From the NCBI RefSeq assembly GCF_004135975.1, contig NZ_CP026538.1:310001-374000 (forward strand): a DNA stretch of 64,000 bases, given 5' to 3'. The notes beneath the pieces are model-generated. The model did no database searches. It saw only the letters and a program-made list of their open reading frames with translations, and was not told the origin of the DNA. Shown one piece after another: positions 26,868 to 37,615 of the stretch. A program made the position numbers and the translations under genes. Each line of letters begins with the position of its first letter. The first letter of the stretch is position 1. Source of the stretch: Solidesulfovibrio carbinolicus (GTDB taxonomy: Bacteria > Desulfobacterota > Desulfovibrionia > Desulfovibrionales > Desulfovibrionaceae).

Positions 26868-27881
26868 CTAGGCCACATCCACCCAGAACGACCGCCAGCA
26901 GCCGGCGCAGCCCTCGGGCGGCGTGTCGGTGTCGTGGCAGTAGCGAAACTCCCGGTACTCCGTCGCGTTCCAGACGGCGGGCAGGGCATCGACGTGCAGA
27001 TTGCCGCGCACGTCGCGGGGGAAGGGCAGGGTCGCGCCGTGGAACCGGTAGCTGGCCGGGTCGGCGATGGGCACGTTTCGCAGGGCGCACGGGCTGACCG
27101 CGCCGTCGGCGGCGATGAAAAGGGTGCTGGCCGGCCGGTCCGGGCAGCGAAAGCGGGTCAGTCCGCCGTGCACCAGCCGGCTGTCCAGGCGCAGACCCAG
27201 CCCGGCCGCTTCCTCGGATGCGGCCCGAAGCCGGGCGGCCAGGGCGTCGAAGGCAGCCTGATCGGCCGGCACCAGGGCGTCGTACTCCGTCTCCGGGCCG
27301 GTGGCGTAGGACAGCGGCCGCACATGGACCACGCCCACCCCAAGCCCGGCCAGAAAGCGCGGCAGGGCCTCAAGCTCCCCCTGCTCCAGCCCGGTGCGGG
27401 TCAGGGCGTAGCGCACCTCGACTTCCGGCAGTTTGGACTCGTGCACGGCCTTGACGGCGGTGAGCCGGTCGATGGCGGCCAGGGCCGCGTACAGGCTCGT
27501 GCCGCGCCGCCGGAAATTGGCGTCCTCCACCAGTCCGGCCAGGGGCAGCACCACCGCGTCGATGTCGTCGCGCGTCAGGGCCGAGGCGTGCTCGTCGGCC
27601 AGACGCACGCCGTCGGTGACAAGCACCGTGCGCGCCCCGGCGTGCTTGGCCGCGGCCAGCATGGCCAGGATGTCCGGGTTGGCCAGGGGATCGCCCCAGC
27701 CGTGGAACCGGACCTCGGTGACGGCGTCGATCTCGCGCAGGGCCTTTTCGAACAGCGCCAACGGCAGGTCATGGTCCAGCCAGCGTTTCTTGTGGCCGGC
27801 CCGGATGGTGAACCCGATTTCGGCCCGACTGCGGGACGAGGCTTCGACGATGAGCCGGTCAAGGACGATGGGCGCGCTCAT
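26868..27881 (-). CDS. Radical-SAM/SPASM-like protein lacking the cluster cysteines
   Basis: 337 residues from ATG at 27881, overlapping the Memo gene stop (ATGA). It has the TIM-barrel pattern of radical SAM proteins: [20 protein letters not shown] (SAM-contact glycine motif) and [13 protein letters not shown], plus a SPASM-like end with AVSPCALRN and EGCAGCW. Where the C-x3-C-x2-C motif should be, the sequence is [20 protein letters not shown] with no cysteine. It probably cannot hold the radical-SAM [4Fe-4S] cluster, so it may be a pseudoenzyme or bind something else. It is coupled to the Memo gene. Radical SAM and Memo proteins co-occur elsewhere (AmmeMemoRadiSam). No frameshift was seen. 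Confidence 0.78.
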   Translation of the reverse strand: MSAPIVLDRLIVEASSRSRAEIGFTIRAGHKKRWLDHDLPLALFEKALREIDAVTEVRFHGWGDPLANPDILAMLAAAKHAGARTVLVTDGVRLADEHASALTRDDIDAVVLPLAGLVEDANFRRRGTSLYAALAAIDRLTAVKAVHESKLPEVEVRYALTRTGLEQGELEALPRFLAGLGVGVVHVRPLSYATGPETEYDALVPADQAAFDALAARLRAASEEAAGLGLRLDSRLVHGGLTRFRCPDRPASTLFIAADGAVSPCALRNVPIADPASYRFHGATLPFPRDVRGNLHVDALPAVWNATEYREFRYCHDTDTPPEGCAGCWRSFWVDVA

Positions 27882-29104
27882 TTGGGGCAAAAAGCGGCGG
27901 CGGCAAAGCTCACGGCCGAAAGGGTCGGGGTTTCGCGCATGATGTCGTGGGAGAGCAGCGTCATGGACGACGGCGGCAGGATCTCGGCCAGAGTGGCCAG
28001 GGCGGACAGGCCGCAGACGTTGTAGGCGTCGCCGACCCGGGCCGACTCGGCCCAGAAGGCGTCCCCGTCGCCGGCCCCCAGGGCGGCCAACAGCGCCCGT
28101 TCGTGGGCCAGGGCCGCCGCTTCCAGGGCCTCGGCCGGCTCGGCATGGCCGAACTTGCCGCCGATGTGGCAGAAATCCACGCCGGCCACGATGAGCGTGT
28201 CGGGCTGGGATGCCAGCTCGGCCAGGGCGTCGAGGAACGGGCCGGCGCAGTCGCGGAAGGCCTGCCGCGTGGGCGCGTCCATCACCCCGGCCGGCGAGCC
28301 GCACAGGATGGGGACCATGGCAAAGGGCGCGTCGCCCAGAAGGTGGCGCAGGAACACGGCCTGAAATTCCACGGAATGCTCGGCCTTGTGGGGCAGGCTT
28401 GAGGCGTCAACGGACCGGCCGCCGGCGGCGCGCAGCCTGGCCACGGCCTCGGCGTCGGCGGCCACGTCGCCGAGCGGCGTGGCAAAGGCCTTGTCCGTGA
28501 GGCAGAAAAGCCCGTCAATGATCTGGTGGCCGACGCCAAGGACGATGACGCGCTTGGGCGCGGCGGCCTTGATGGCCGCGCCCAGGGCGGCGTAGGCGGC
28601 GGCGTAGGCGGCCCGGCCGGCCTCGGGGTCGATGTGCGGCGCGATGACGGCCTTTATGAGGCCAGGGGCGTGGCTCGCCTCGGGGGCCTCGGCCAGCACG
28701 GCGTCGAGATAGGCGGCCAGCTCGTCCCTGGCGTCGGGGTAGGCCTGGCCGGCAAAGACCGTCTCGCGCCGGGGGGCGGCCTCGAAGGCGGCGGCGATGG
28801 CCGCCTTGCGCTCCCGGTAGCCGGGCGAATCCATGAGCCCGGCCGCGTCGAGCTGTTTGACGAGGCCGGCTACGTCGTCGGCAGTCACTTCCCGGCCGCC
28901 CTGGGCCTCGGTGACGGCGGCGGCCACCTCGGCCAGGCTGCGCCGGCCGTCCATGAGGGCCATGACCGGCAGCAGCCCCTGGGGGATGCCGGTGCCCCAG
29001 GGCACGATTTCCAGGCGGTCGCGCACCAGGATGGTGGGCTGGCCTTCGTGGTCAAAGGGAATGAATTCGAGGTCGTGCCGGGCACGGGGAGTGTCGTGTG
29101 TCAT
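27878..29104 (-). CDS. Memo-family protein (AmmeMemoRadiSam system protein B) with PqqD-like N-terminus
   Basis: 408 residues from ATG at 29104. The Memo fold covers about residues 130-408, with conserved metal-site signatures APHIDPEAG, VLGVGHQ, HSVEFQAVFL and GVDFCHIGGKFG (His, His and Cys ligands present). The first ~100 residues (LVRDRLEIVPWGTGIPQGLL, VAGLVKQLDAAGLMDSPGY) look like a PqqD-type winged helix, the kind of domain that presents peptides to radical SAM enzymes. Memo proteins bind iron or copper. Bacterial function is not known. The next gene is a degenerate radical-SAM protein. No strong ribosome site is visible. Confidence 0.83.
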   Translation of the reverse strand: MTHDTPRARHDLEFIPFDHEGQPTILVRDRLEIVPWGTGIPQGLLPVMALMDGRRSLAEVAAAVTEAQGGREVTADDVAGLVKQLDAAGLMDSPGYRERKAAIAAAFEAAPRRETVFAGQAYPDARDELAAYLDAVLAEAPEASHAPGLIKAVIAPHIDPEAGRAAYAAAYAALGAAIKAAAPKRVIVLGVGHQIIDGLFCLTDKAFATPLGDVAADAEAVARLRAAGGRSVDASSLPHKAEHSVEFQAVFLRHLLGDAPFAMVPILCGSPAGVMDAPTRQAFRDCAGPFLDALAELASQPDTLIVAGVDFCHIGGKFGHAEPAEALEAAALAHERALLAALGAGDGDAFWAESARVGDAYNVCGLSALATLAEILPPSSMTLLSHDIMRETPTLSAVSFAAAAFCPK

Positions 29105-29221
29105 GGCCGGGCAAGGTAGCCCAGGCAGCCGGCCTTGGCAACGCGGCACGCGGCCGGCCAAGGACTGGCCCGGCCGCGTGTCGGCCAACAACAATGATCG
29201 TCTTATTGCAGGGACGGTCCG

Positions 29222-30841
29222 CTAGGCCGTGGCGTCGGCGCACTCCCGGGTGGCCTCGAACCGGATGGATTTCCAGCGTTCCACGGTGCGTTCCATCATC
29301 CAGTCGCTGGTAAACAGCATGACCCGATGGCCGCCGGCGTCGGTGGCCAGGGCGTCGGATTCCTCATGGACAAGCTTGTCCAAGGCTTCCTTGCTCTCGG
29401 CGAACAGCCAGCGGGCGGCGTTGAACTTCGTGCCGACCAGATCGACGTCCACGTCGTATTCCGAGGCCAGACGCTGGGCGATGACCTCGAACTGCAAGGC
29501 CCCCACGGCCCCCAGCAACATGCCGCCGCCGTTTAGGGGCCGGAAGAACTGGATGGCCCCTTCCTCGGACAGCTGGGTCAGGCCCTTGTCCAGCTGCTTG
29601 GCCTTGAACGGGTTTTTGAGCAGCACCCGGCGGAAATGCTCGGGCGCGAAATGCGGGATGCCCAGGAATTTGAGCGGCTCGCCCGTGGACAGGGAGTCGC
29701 CAACGTTAAGCGTGCCGTGGTTGGGGATGCCGATGATGTCCCCGGGCCAGGCTTCTTCCACGCCGCTGCGTTCCTGGGCCATAAAAAGGATGGCGTTGGA
29801 GGCCTTGATGTCCTTGCCCAGGCGATGATGGCGCAGCTTCATGCCCCGGTTGAAGCGGCCGGAGCAGATGCGGACAAAGGCCACCCGATCGCGGTGGGCG
29901 GCGTCCATGTTGGCCTGGACCTTGAAGACCAGGCCGGTGAACTCCTCTTCCAGGGGGGAGATTTCCCGGGGCGCGGCCGCCCGGGGACGCGGCCCCGGGG
30001 CGAGGTCCACCACGGCTTCCAGCAGTTCCCGAACGCCGAAGTTGTTGATGGCGCTGCCGAAAAAGACCGGCGTCTGCTTGCCGGTCAGATAGCGCTCCAT
30101 GGAAAAAGGGTAGCCCGCGCCGTCGAGCAGCTCCACGTCGTGGCGCAGGCCGGCGGCTCCCGCGTCGCCAAGCAGTTCGTCCAGGGCCGGATCGTCCAGA
30201 CCCTGAACGATCACGCCCTCCCGGGGGCGGGCGCCCTTGTCGGCGGCCTCGAAAAAGCGCAGCCGGGCTTGGCGCAGATCGTAGACTCCCTGAAATCCCT
30301 TGCCCATGCCGATGGGCCAGGACAGGGGCGCGGCCTCGATGCCCAGACTCTGCTCGATGTCGTCGAGGAGTTCCAGGGGCGAGCGGCCCTCGCGGTCGAG
30401 CTTGTTGATGAAGGTGATGATGGGCGTGTCGCGCAGGCGGCAGACGTCCATGAGCTTTTTGGTCTGGGTCTCGACGCCCTTGGCGCTGTCGATGACCATG
30501 AGCGCCGAGTCGGCGGCGGTGAGCACCCGGTAGGTGTCCTCGGAAAAGTCCTGGTGGCCCGGGGTGTCCAGAAGATTGACGGCATGGCCGTTGAACTCGA
30601 AATTCATGACCGAGGAGGTCACGGAAATGCCGCGTTCGCGTTCGATGGCCATCCAGTCCGAGGTGGCGTGGCGACCGGCCTTTTTGGCCTTGATGGCTCC
30701 GGCCATGGCGATGGCCCCGCCGAAAAGCAGGAGCTTTTCGGTAAGGGTGGTCTTGCCGGCGTCGGGGTGGCTGATGATGGCAAAGGTGCGGCGGCGGGCC
30801 GCCTCGCGGGTAAGTTCCTTGAGAAAGAGCTGGTTTTGCAT
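29222..30841 (-). CDS. prfC: Peptide chain release factor 3
   Basis: 539 residues, typical RF3 length. GTPase domain: [16 protein letters not shown] (G1), the GISVTSSVM switch I region, [16 protein letters not shown] (G3), [13 protein letters not shown] (G4, NKLD). EF-Tu-like domain II begins near [19 protein letters not shown]. The C-terminal RF3 domain has [15 protein letters not shown]. It removes RF1/RF2 from the ribosome after peptide release. Monocistronic, reading away from the porin. Confidence 0.97.
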   Translation of the reverse strand: MQNQLFLKELTREAARRRTFAIISHPDAGKTTLTEKLLLFGGAIAMAGAIKAKKAGRHATSDWMAIERERGISVTSSVMNFEFNGHAVNLLDTPGHQDFSEDTYRVLTAADSALMVIDSAKGVETQTKKLMDVCRLRDTPIITFINKLDREGRSPLELLDDIEQSLGIEAAPLSWPIGMGKGFQGVYDLRQARLRFFEAADKGARPREGVIVQGLDDPALDELLGDAGAAGLRHDVELLDGAGYPFSMERYLTGKQTPVFFGSAINNFGVRELLEAVVDLAPGPRPRAAAPREISPLEEEFTGLVFKVQANMDAAHRDRVAFVRICSGRFNRGMKLRHHRLGKDIKASNAILFMAQERSGVEEAWPGDIIGIPNHGTLNVGDSLSTGEPLKFLGIPHFAPEHFRRVLLKNPFKAKQLDKGLTQLSEEGAIQFFRPLNGGGMLLGAVGALQFEVIAQRLASEYDVDVDLVGTKFNAARWLFAESKEALDKLVHEESDALATDAGGHRVMLFTSDWMMERTVERWKSIRFEATRECADATA

Positions 30842-30990
30842 GGTAAAGTCGCTTTGAGCGTTCTGGCGTGGTTCCTTGTGGTATTGGGCAGGCCACGGCG
30901 TAGCCCATCGCGGGGCCGCTGTCCATGCGGCGTCGTCGTCGGCGCGGCGGCTGCGGCCAGGTGGGGCGGACGCGGCTGGTCCGGGGCGAC

Positions 30991-31024
30991 AAAAAACCGC
31001 CGGAGCCTTGTCGGGCTCCGGCGG
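30991..31024 (-). terminator. Rho-independent terminator after the porin gene
   Basis: The minus strand reads CCGCCGGAGCC-CGACAA-GGCTCCGGCGG then TTTTTTG. It lies about 130 bases after the porin stop, past the 108-bp element. Between here and prfC (30842-30990) I see no gene or repeat. Confidence 0.88.
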
Positions 31025-31047
31025 TCGCGTCGTCGGCGCGGGCGGTC

Positions 31048-31155
31048 CTCGTGTCGCGTCCCTTAAAAAATACGAGAGTATTTTTTAAGAATAATACATG
31101 GTTTTAGCTCGTTGACTACAAACACCATAGGCGTTTTTCGCGGACGTGACACTAG
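31048..31155. repeat. 108-bp AT-cored palindromic element, copy B
   Basis: Arms are GTGTCGCGTCC (31051-31061) and GGACGTGACAC (31142-31152, one change). The inner hairpin TTAAAAAATAC-GAGA-GTATTTTTTAA (31063-31088) has the same stem as copy A but a different loop. Also shared with copy A are ATGGTTTTAG, CGTTGACTACA and TTTCGCGGACG. The outer end coincides with the TAG stop of the porin gene (31152-31154), as in copy A. Confidence 0.8.
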
Positions 31156-32648
31156 AAGGTGTACTTGAAGCCGAAGGAGACTTTCCAGGCGTCTTCGGCC
31201 TTGTTGGCCAGGCGGCGGCCCCAGACGCTCTGCTGGAAGGCGCTGGGATGGGCCCAGCCGGTTTCCATGATGAGCGCCAGGTTTTCATACAGCATGTACT
31301 TGCTGTCGAAGTTGAGCCCCATGACCCATTCGCTGGCGGTCAGGTCGCGGCCCATGACGAAGATGGGGTTGGAACCCAGCACCTCGTTGGCGTAGCGGAT
31401 GGCCTTGGACGAGTTGTTGCCGTGGACGTAGGCAAAGGTCAGGCGCTGGGTGAGCTTTTCAATGAAGCTCACGTTATTGAGCGACGCGCCAAAGCCCCAG
31501 GCGCCCACAGGGGAGATGCCCATGTTGGAGCCTTTGACCAGTTCCTGGCCGCCGTCGAAGAGGAAGCTGTTGCCGGCGTTCCAGGACTGGGTGCCGCCGT
31601 TGTGCTCGCCGCCGCGGCCGGAGCCGGGGAAGAAGTTGGGCATGCGCTCGGAACCGTTTCTGGTGGAGCTGTCCTCGCCCGTGGACCAGAAGCCGAAGGC
31701 CTGGGGGGTGAGCATGTTCAGGCCAGTGTATTCCACGGCGGCGTCGATGAACCAGCCGTTGCGGACGTTTTTCTGGTATTCGTTCATGCCGTGCTGGCCC
31801 CAGATGACGTCGGCGTAGAACTTCAGCGGATCAAGGGCCGTGACTTCCAGGGTGGTGCCGGCCCACAGGGCGGTGATGAAGTTGTTTTTCCAGCCCACCG
31901 GGGAGACGGCGAACAGGCCGGCGGAAATGAGGCCTTCGGCCCAGCCGGCTTCGGTGAGGTAGTGCCCGCCCTTGCCGCCGACGCCAAAAAGGGCCCACGG
32001 GGTGGCCTTGAAGCCCTCGACGGTGATGGGCAGGGCCAGCATGTAGCCTTCTTCGTTGGAATAGATCGAGGTGGTGGTGGGGGCGTAGGTGCGGTCGCTG
32101 GCGATGGTGCGCACGTAGGCCAGGATCATGCTCAGGTGGTCTTCAATCAGCGGCGTGCTGATGATCAGCGAGGCCACGTCTTCGTCGAAGATGATGCTGC
32201 CGGCGAAGAAGGAACTTTGGGGAATGGACGCGGGCTGCAGGCCGGCGCTGATGGCAACGTCGGTGCCGGGCCATTTGAACGACAGATAGGCCTGATAGAC
32301 TTCAAGGGCCACCTGGGGATTGGCGGCGGTCAGGGTGCCATGGCCCCAGACGTCCTCGACCTTGATGCCCAGGCGGAACTTGACGGCTTCATTGGCGATG
32401 AAGTCCGAGCGCAGGCGAAAGCGCTCCCAGATTTCGAAGCGGTCCTCGGTCCTGGTGCCGGCGCGCTGGATGGTGCCGGCCTCGTTGATCCATTTGGCGC
32501 TGTTCCAGCCGGTGAAGTTGCGGTTGGCAAAAAAGTTGCCGTAGACCAGGGCGTCTCCGGTCATCCGCACTTCGGTGGCTGCCTCGGCGCGGACGGCGGC
32601 GGTCGTGACCAGAACGGCGGCCAGGATCGTCAGCAGTAAGCGTTTCAT
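31152..32648 (-). CDS. Outer-membrane homotrimeric porin, Desulfovibrio type
   Basis: 498 residues from ATG at 32648 (GGAGGGAATC upstream). A Sec signal peptide MKRLLLTILAAVLVTTAAVRAEA is likely cleaved after AEA. The mature part has amphipathic strands alternating aromatic and polar residues (FEIWERFRLRSDFIAN, LEVYQAYLSFKWPGTD). It ends VSFGFKYTF with a C-terminal Phe, as outer-membrane barrels require for BamA recognition. No SLH domain is seen. It lies 110 bases downstream of the UreI/AmiS-like channel gene, with a hairpin between them, so the two are probably cotranscribed. Substrate specificity is unknown. Confidence 0.88.
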   Translation of the reverse strand: MKRLLLTILAAVLVTTAAVRAEAATEVRMTGDALVYGNFFANRNFTGWNSAKWINEAGTIQRAGTRTEDRFEIWERFRLRSDFIANEAVKFRLGIKVEDVWGHGTLTAANPQVALEVYQAYLSFKWPGTDVAISAGLQPASIPQSSFFAGSIIFDEDVASLIISTPLIEDHLSMILAYVRTIASDRTYAPTTTSIYSNEEGYMLALPITVEGFKATPWALFGVGGKGGHYLTEAGWAEGLISAGLFAVSPVGWKNNFITALWAGTTLEVTALDPLKFYADVIWGQHGMNEYQKNVRNGWFIDAAVEYTGLNMLTPQAFGFWSTGEDSSTRNGSERMPNFFPGSGRGGEHNGGTQSWNAGNSFLFDGGQELVKGSNMGISPVGAWGFGASLNNVSFIEKLTQRLTFAYVHGNNSSKAIRYANEVLGSNPIFVMGRDLTASEWVMGLNFDSKYMLYENLALIMETGWAHPSAFQQSVWGRRLANKAEDAWKVSFGFKYTF

Positions 32649-32715
32649 GATTCCCTCCTCCAAAGGTCGTGACAAAAACAACAAAAACCGAAACCGACGG
32701 ACGCGATATCGGACA

Positions 32716-32745
32716 GGCCCGGATCGCGGCGAAGCGATCCGGGCC
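32716..32745 (-). other. Intercistronic hairpin between amiS-like gene and porin
   Basis: GGCCCGGATCGC and GCGATCCGGGCC form a perfect 12-bp stem with a 6-base loop. No T run follows on the minus strand (TGTCCGATATC), so it is not a standard terminator. It could stabilise or attenuate the transcript between the two genes. Confidence 0.55.
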
Positions 32746-32758
32746 CTGGGCCGCGAGG

Positions 32759-33253
32759 CTAGAAAGGCAGCGGCTTGCCCGAGAGCAACAGGAAGGCGGG
32801 GATGTACAGCCCCACCGGAACCCAGAGGATGAGCGACCAGGCAAGAACCTTGGCCGAGAGCTTGTTGTAGGCGTTCAGCCACACTTCGAGGGTGAGCACG
32901 GTGTAGCCGGCGCAGGCCAGGGTGAAATAGCCGCTGCCTTTCACGTGGTAGTACAGTAGCATGTAGATAAAGGAGATGATGGCGACGGTGAGGCTCACGT
33001 TGCCCACGGAGCGCAGGTTGTCCAGGCCGGCCAGCAGCGCATAGGCCACCACGCAGTAGAGCAGGCCATGGGCAAAAAGCAGCCCGGCCGTGAAAGCGTC
33101 GTTTTGGATGGCGTTGATAAATGCCCCAAGCACCACGCAAATGCCGACAAAGGCGCAGATGGCCCCCGTGCCCTTGGCTTCGCCGTAGCCGAGAAACAAC
33201 AAAGCCACGGGCAGCCACATCAAGGAAATGGCGATCAAGATAGCCAGCGTCAT
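32759..33253 (-). CDS. AmiS/UreI-family small-amide or urea channel
   Basis: 164 residues with six hydrophobic helices and almost no soluble part. LMWLPVALLFLGYGEAKGTG, AFINAIQNDAFTAGLLFAHG and YFTLACAGYTVLTLEVWLNA match the AmiS/UreI fold of inner-membrane urea/acetamide channels. No urease or amidase gene is in the window. With the porin it could form an inner plus outer membrane route for a small amide or other uncharged solute. A candidate sigma-54 promoter lies about 200 bases upstream. Confidence 0.87.
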   Translation of the reverse strand: MTLAILIAISLMWLPVALLFLGYGEAKGTGAICAFVGICVVLGAFINAIQNDAFTAGLLFAHGLLYCVVAYALLAGLDNLRSVGNVSLTVAIISFIYMLLYYHVKGSGYFTLACAGYTVLTLEVWLNAYNKLSAKVLAWSLILWVPVGLYIPAFLLLSGKPLPF

Positions 33254-33855
33254 CGAAACCCCCTCCGTTACGTTGTGTGTAAAACCCCGCTTGAAACCTC
33301 CCGCCGAATAAACCGTTTACGCCAAGGCCGCGCCTCCTGGTCCAGGGGAGGCGGGCACGCCGGAACCCACGGCCGGACAGCGGCAAAGACCGCATGGTCA
33401 TGCGACGGCATGGGGAAACCGTGCGTCTCCCCGATGGCTGTGGGTTGCCGGGGCATAGCAAGTATCGGCCCCTTGTAAAACTGTAGGCATTCTAGTGTCT
33501 TAAGAATTCATGACAAGCGCAACGCCGGGCTTGTGGGACTCCTGCACACAGTCGGCCGGGGGGCGCAGACGCGCCAGGGCTGGAATTGTTACGATTTGGT
33601 AAGTGATGTCGGCAGGTTGTCGCCTTGACGACATTTTGTCCTTTGGGAAGGGGTAAGCGGGTCAAAATTTCCCGGCCAGACGCGGCGGGTCACTTTGACT
33701 CGTTCGCATTTTCCGGCCGGCTTGGCCGCGCGCGGTTGCAACACGGGCCAAGCCGGGCTAGATACGCCACAGCACGGCGAGGTTTCGCGGTCGGCCAGGG
33801 CGGCCGGTCCCGGCCGCCGTTCCAGCTTGCGCCCGGCGCGCCAGGAGAGCCTATT
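33254..33855. other. 602-base divergent regulatory spacer
   Basis: Separates the leftward amiS-like gene from the rightward glmS. It holds a candidate sigma-54 site (33457-33472), a leader hairpin GCCTCC/GGAGGC near 33332-33352, and a weak TTGCAA-N17-TAGATA on the plus strand near 33736-33765 that could serve glmS. No glmS ribozyme or known riboswitch pattern was recognised. No credible gene is present. Confidence 0.5.
33457..33472 (-). promoter_or_regulatory. Candidate sigma-54 promoter for the amiS-porin unit
   Basis: The minus strand reads GGGGCCGATACTTGCT. The GG and GC are 10 bases apart and the -12 element is TTGC, as for sigma-54. The -24 element matches only partly. A start near 33445 would give a leader of about 190 bases. 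Sigma-54 control would suit a nitrogen-related channel. Confidence 0.33.
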
Positions 33856-35679
<1,824 letters not shown>

Positions 35680-35687
35680 GCGGCGGC

Positions 35688-37598
35688 GTGGCGGGCACGA
35701 GCGTTTCGATCCGGGCCTGGACGGTCCTTGGCGTCGTCCTGGCGCTTGTCCTGGGGCTGTCCCTGGCTCCGGGACAGGCCGGGGAGGCCCTGGCGGCCAA
35801 GACCCGGGCCAAGGCCGCCGGCCAGGTCCCGGAGAGTGCCTACGACAAGGCCGTGGGGCGTTTCGATGCTCTGCGCAAGGACCCGGCCTCGGCCGGCCGG
35901 CGCGACCTGTGGAAGGAACTCGACGCTGATTTCGCTGCCCTGGCCAAGGCCGGCGGCAACACGGGTCAAGGGGCCAAGGCATTGTATTATCAGGCCTGGA
36001 CCAATGCCGAGCTGGCCAAGCGGTCGGTCCTGGACGCCGATTTCGAAGCCGCCGCCAGCCTCTACGGCCGGCTCGCCCAGTCCTTCCCCACCCATGCCTG
36101 GGCCGATGACGCGCTGTTGCGCCGGGCCGTGATCCTGGCCGAGAACCTCAAGCGTCCCCTGGAGGCCAAGGCCGACCTGGAGACCCTGGTCCGCAAATAT
36201 CCCAAGGGCGACATGGCCGCTCAGGCCCGGAAATTTCTGGCCGCCTTCGGCGACGCGCCGGCCGCCAAACCGGCCGAGCCGGCCAAGTCCGCCGAGGCTC
36301 CGACCGCCAAACCCGCCGCTGTGCCGACCCCGGCCAAGCCGGCCGCCGAGCTGGCCACGCCGGCCAAGCCCGCCTTTCTCAACAAAGCCGAGGTCGAGGA
36401 GACGCCGGGCGGCAGCCGGATCACCCTGACGCTGACTCGGGAGACCGCCTACCGCTACCAGATCCTCGATCAGAAGCGTTCCGACGGCGGGGCCGTCAAA
36501 CGCCTCTACATCGACCTCGACAACGCCCGCACCGGCCCCAGGCTGGCTTCGGAGAAGCGTTACAAGAAAGGTCCGGTGTCCCGGGTGCGGGCCGGCTATT
36601 TCACGCCGGAAACCGTGCGCGTGGTGTTGGAGCTGGAGAGCCTTTCCGGCTACGAAATTCGCTCCGAAACCGGCCCCTTCCGGGTGGTCCTGGACGTGGC
36701 CGGCGACAAGGGCCGCGCCGCGCCCGAGCCGACCCGGGCCGAGACCCCGGCCAAGGCCGCGCCGCCGCCGGCCAAGGAAACGCCGGTCCAGACCGCCGCC
36801 CGGGAGGGCAAGGCTCCGGCAACGCCGCCGCCTCTGCCCTCGGCCCCGGCCGCCAACCTGCGGCCGCCCGAACAGGCCCGCAAAAACGCCGGCAGCCTCA
36901 TCGAACAGTTCGGCCTGACCCTGCGCACGGTCATGATCGACCCCGGCCACGGCGGCAAGGACCCCGGGGCCCAGGGGCTGTCCGGGCTGACCGAAAAGGA
37001 CGTGAACCTGCGGTTCGCCAAGTTTCTGGGCGAGGCGCTCCAGAAAAAGGGCTTGAGCGTCATCTATACGCGCACCACTGATGTCTTCATCCCCCTGGAA
37101 ACACGCACCGAGCTGGCCAATTCCAAGGGGGCCGACCTCTTTGTCTCCGTCCACTGCAACTCCCACACCGACAAATCCTCGGCCGGCATGGAAACCTATT
37201 CCTTAAACCTCGCCACCACCCAGGAAGCCGTCCGTGTGGCCGCCCGGGAAAACGCCGCTTCCCAGAAGAAAATCAGCGACCTGCAAGCCATCCTCACCGA
37301 CCTCATGCTCTCGGCCAAGACCGCCGAGTCCCGCGACCTGGCGAAATTCGTGCAAAAACGCTCCATCGCCGCCGTGCGCGGCGACTATCCCACCCGCGAC
37401 CGGGGCCCCCACGAAGCGCCGTTTTTCGTGCTCATCGGGGCCAACATGCCGGCCGTGCTGGTGGAGCTGGGCTACGTCACCAATCCCGCCGACGCCCAGC
37501 GCCTGGGTTCCGACGCCTATCTGCGCGCCCTGGCCCAGGGCATGACCGAGGGCATCCTGGCCTATAAAAAACGCCTGGAACGCTACGCCAACCTCTAA
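35688..37598 (+). CDS. N-acetylmuramoyl-L-alanine amidase with AMIN domain
   Basis: 636 residues from GTG at 35688. No ATG is available before the signal peptide (VLGVVLALVLGLSLAPGQA). Order: signal peptide, a TPR-like helical region (about 45-180) with paired repeats of ADDALLRRAVILAEN type, and a Pro/Ala-rich linker (KPAEPAKSAEAPTAKPAA). An AMIN domain (about 235-345) precedes a second linker. The C-terminal Amidase_3 domain has zinc ligands in MIDPGHGGKDPG and SVHCNSH and a catalytic Glu in VLVELGYVTN. It cleaves the peptide stem from glycan in the periplasm, as AmiC does in cell separation. It follows glmS by 8 bases. Confidence 0.92.
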   Translation: MAGTSVSIRAWTVLGVVLALVLGLSLAPGQAGEALAAKTRAKAAGQVPESAYDKAVGRFDALRKDPASAGRRDLWKELDADFAALAKAGGNTGQGAKALYYQAWTNAELAKRSVLDADFEAAASLYGRLAQSFPTHAWADDALLRRAVILAENLKRPLEAKADLETLVRKYPKGDMAAQARKFLAAFGDAPAAKPAEPAKSAEAPTAKPAAVPTPAKPAAELATPAKPAFLNKAEVEETPGGSRITLTLTRETAYRYQILDQKRSDGGAVKRLYIDLDNARTGPRLASEKRYKKGPVSRVRAGYFTPETVRVVLELESLSGYEIRSETGPFRVVLDVAGDKGRAAPEPTRAETPAKAAPPPAKETPVQTAAREGKAPATPPPLPSAPAANLRPPEQARKNAGSLIEQFGLTLRTVMIDPGHGGKDPGAQGLSGLTEKDVNLRFAKFLGEALQKKGLSVIYTRTTDVFIPLETRTELANSKGADLFVSVHCNSHTDKSSAGMETYSLNLATTQEAVRVAARENAASQKKISDLQAILTDLMLSAKTAESRDLAKFVQKRSIAAVRGDYPTRDRGPHEAPFFVLIGANMPAVLVELGYVTNPADAQRLGSDAYLRALAQGMTEGILAYKKRLERYANL

Positions 37599-37615
37599 TC
37601 CACCGCGTGAGCCCC

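Noticed and set aside
33254-33855. glmS ribozyme or other riboswitch upstream of glmS
   Set aside because: No conserved core could be recognised, and the glmS ribozyme is a Gram-positive feature.
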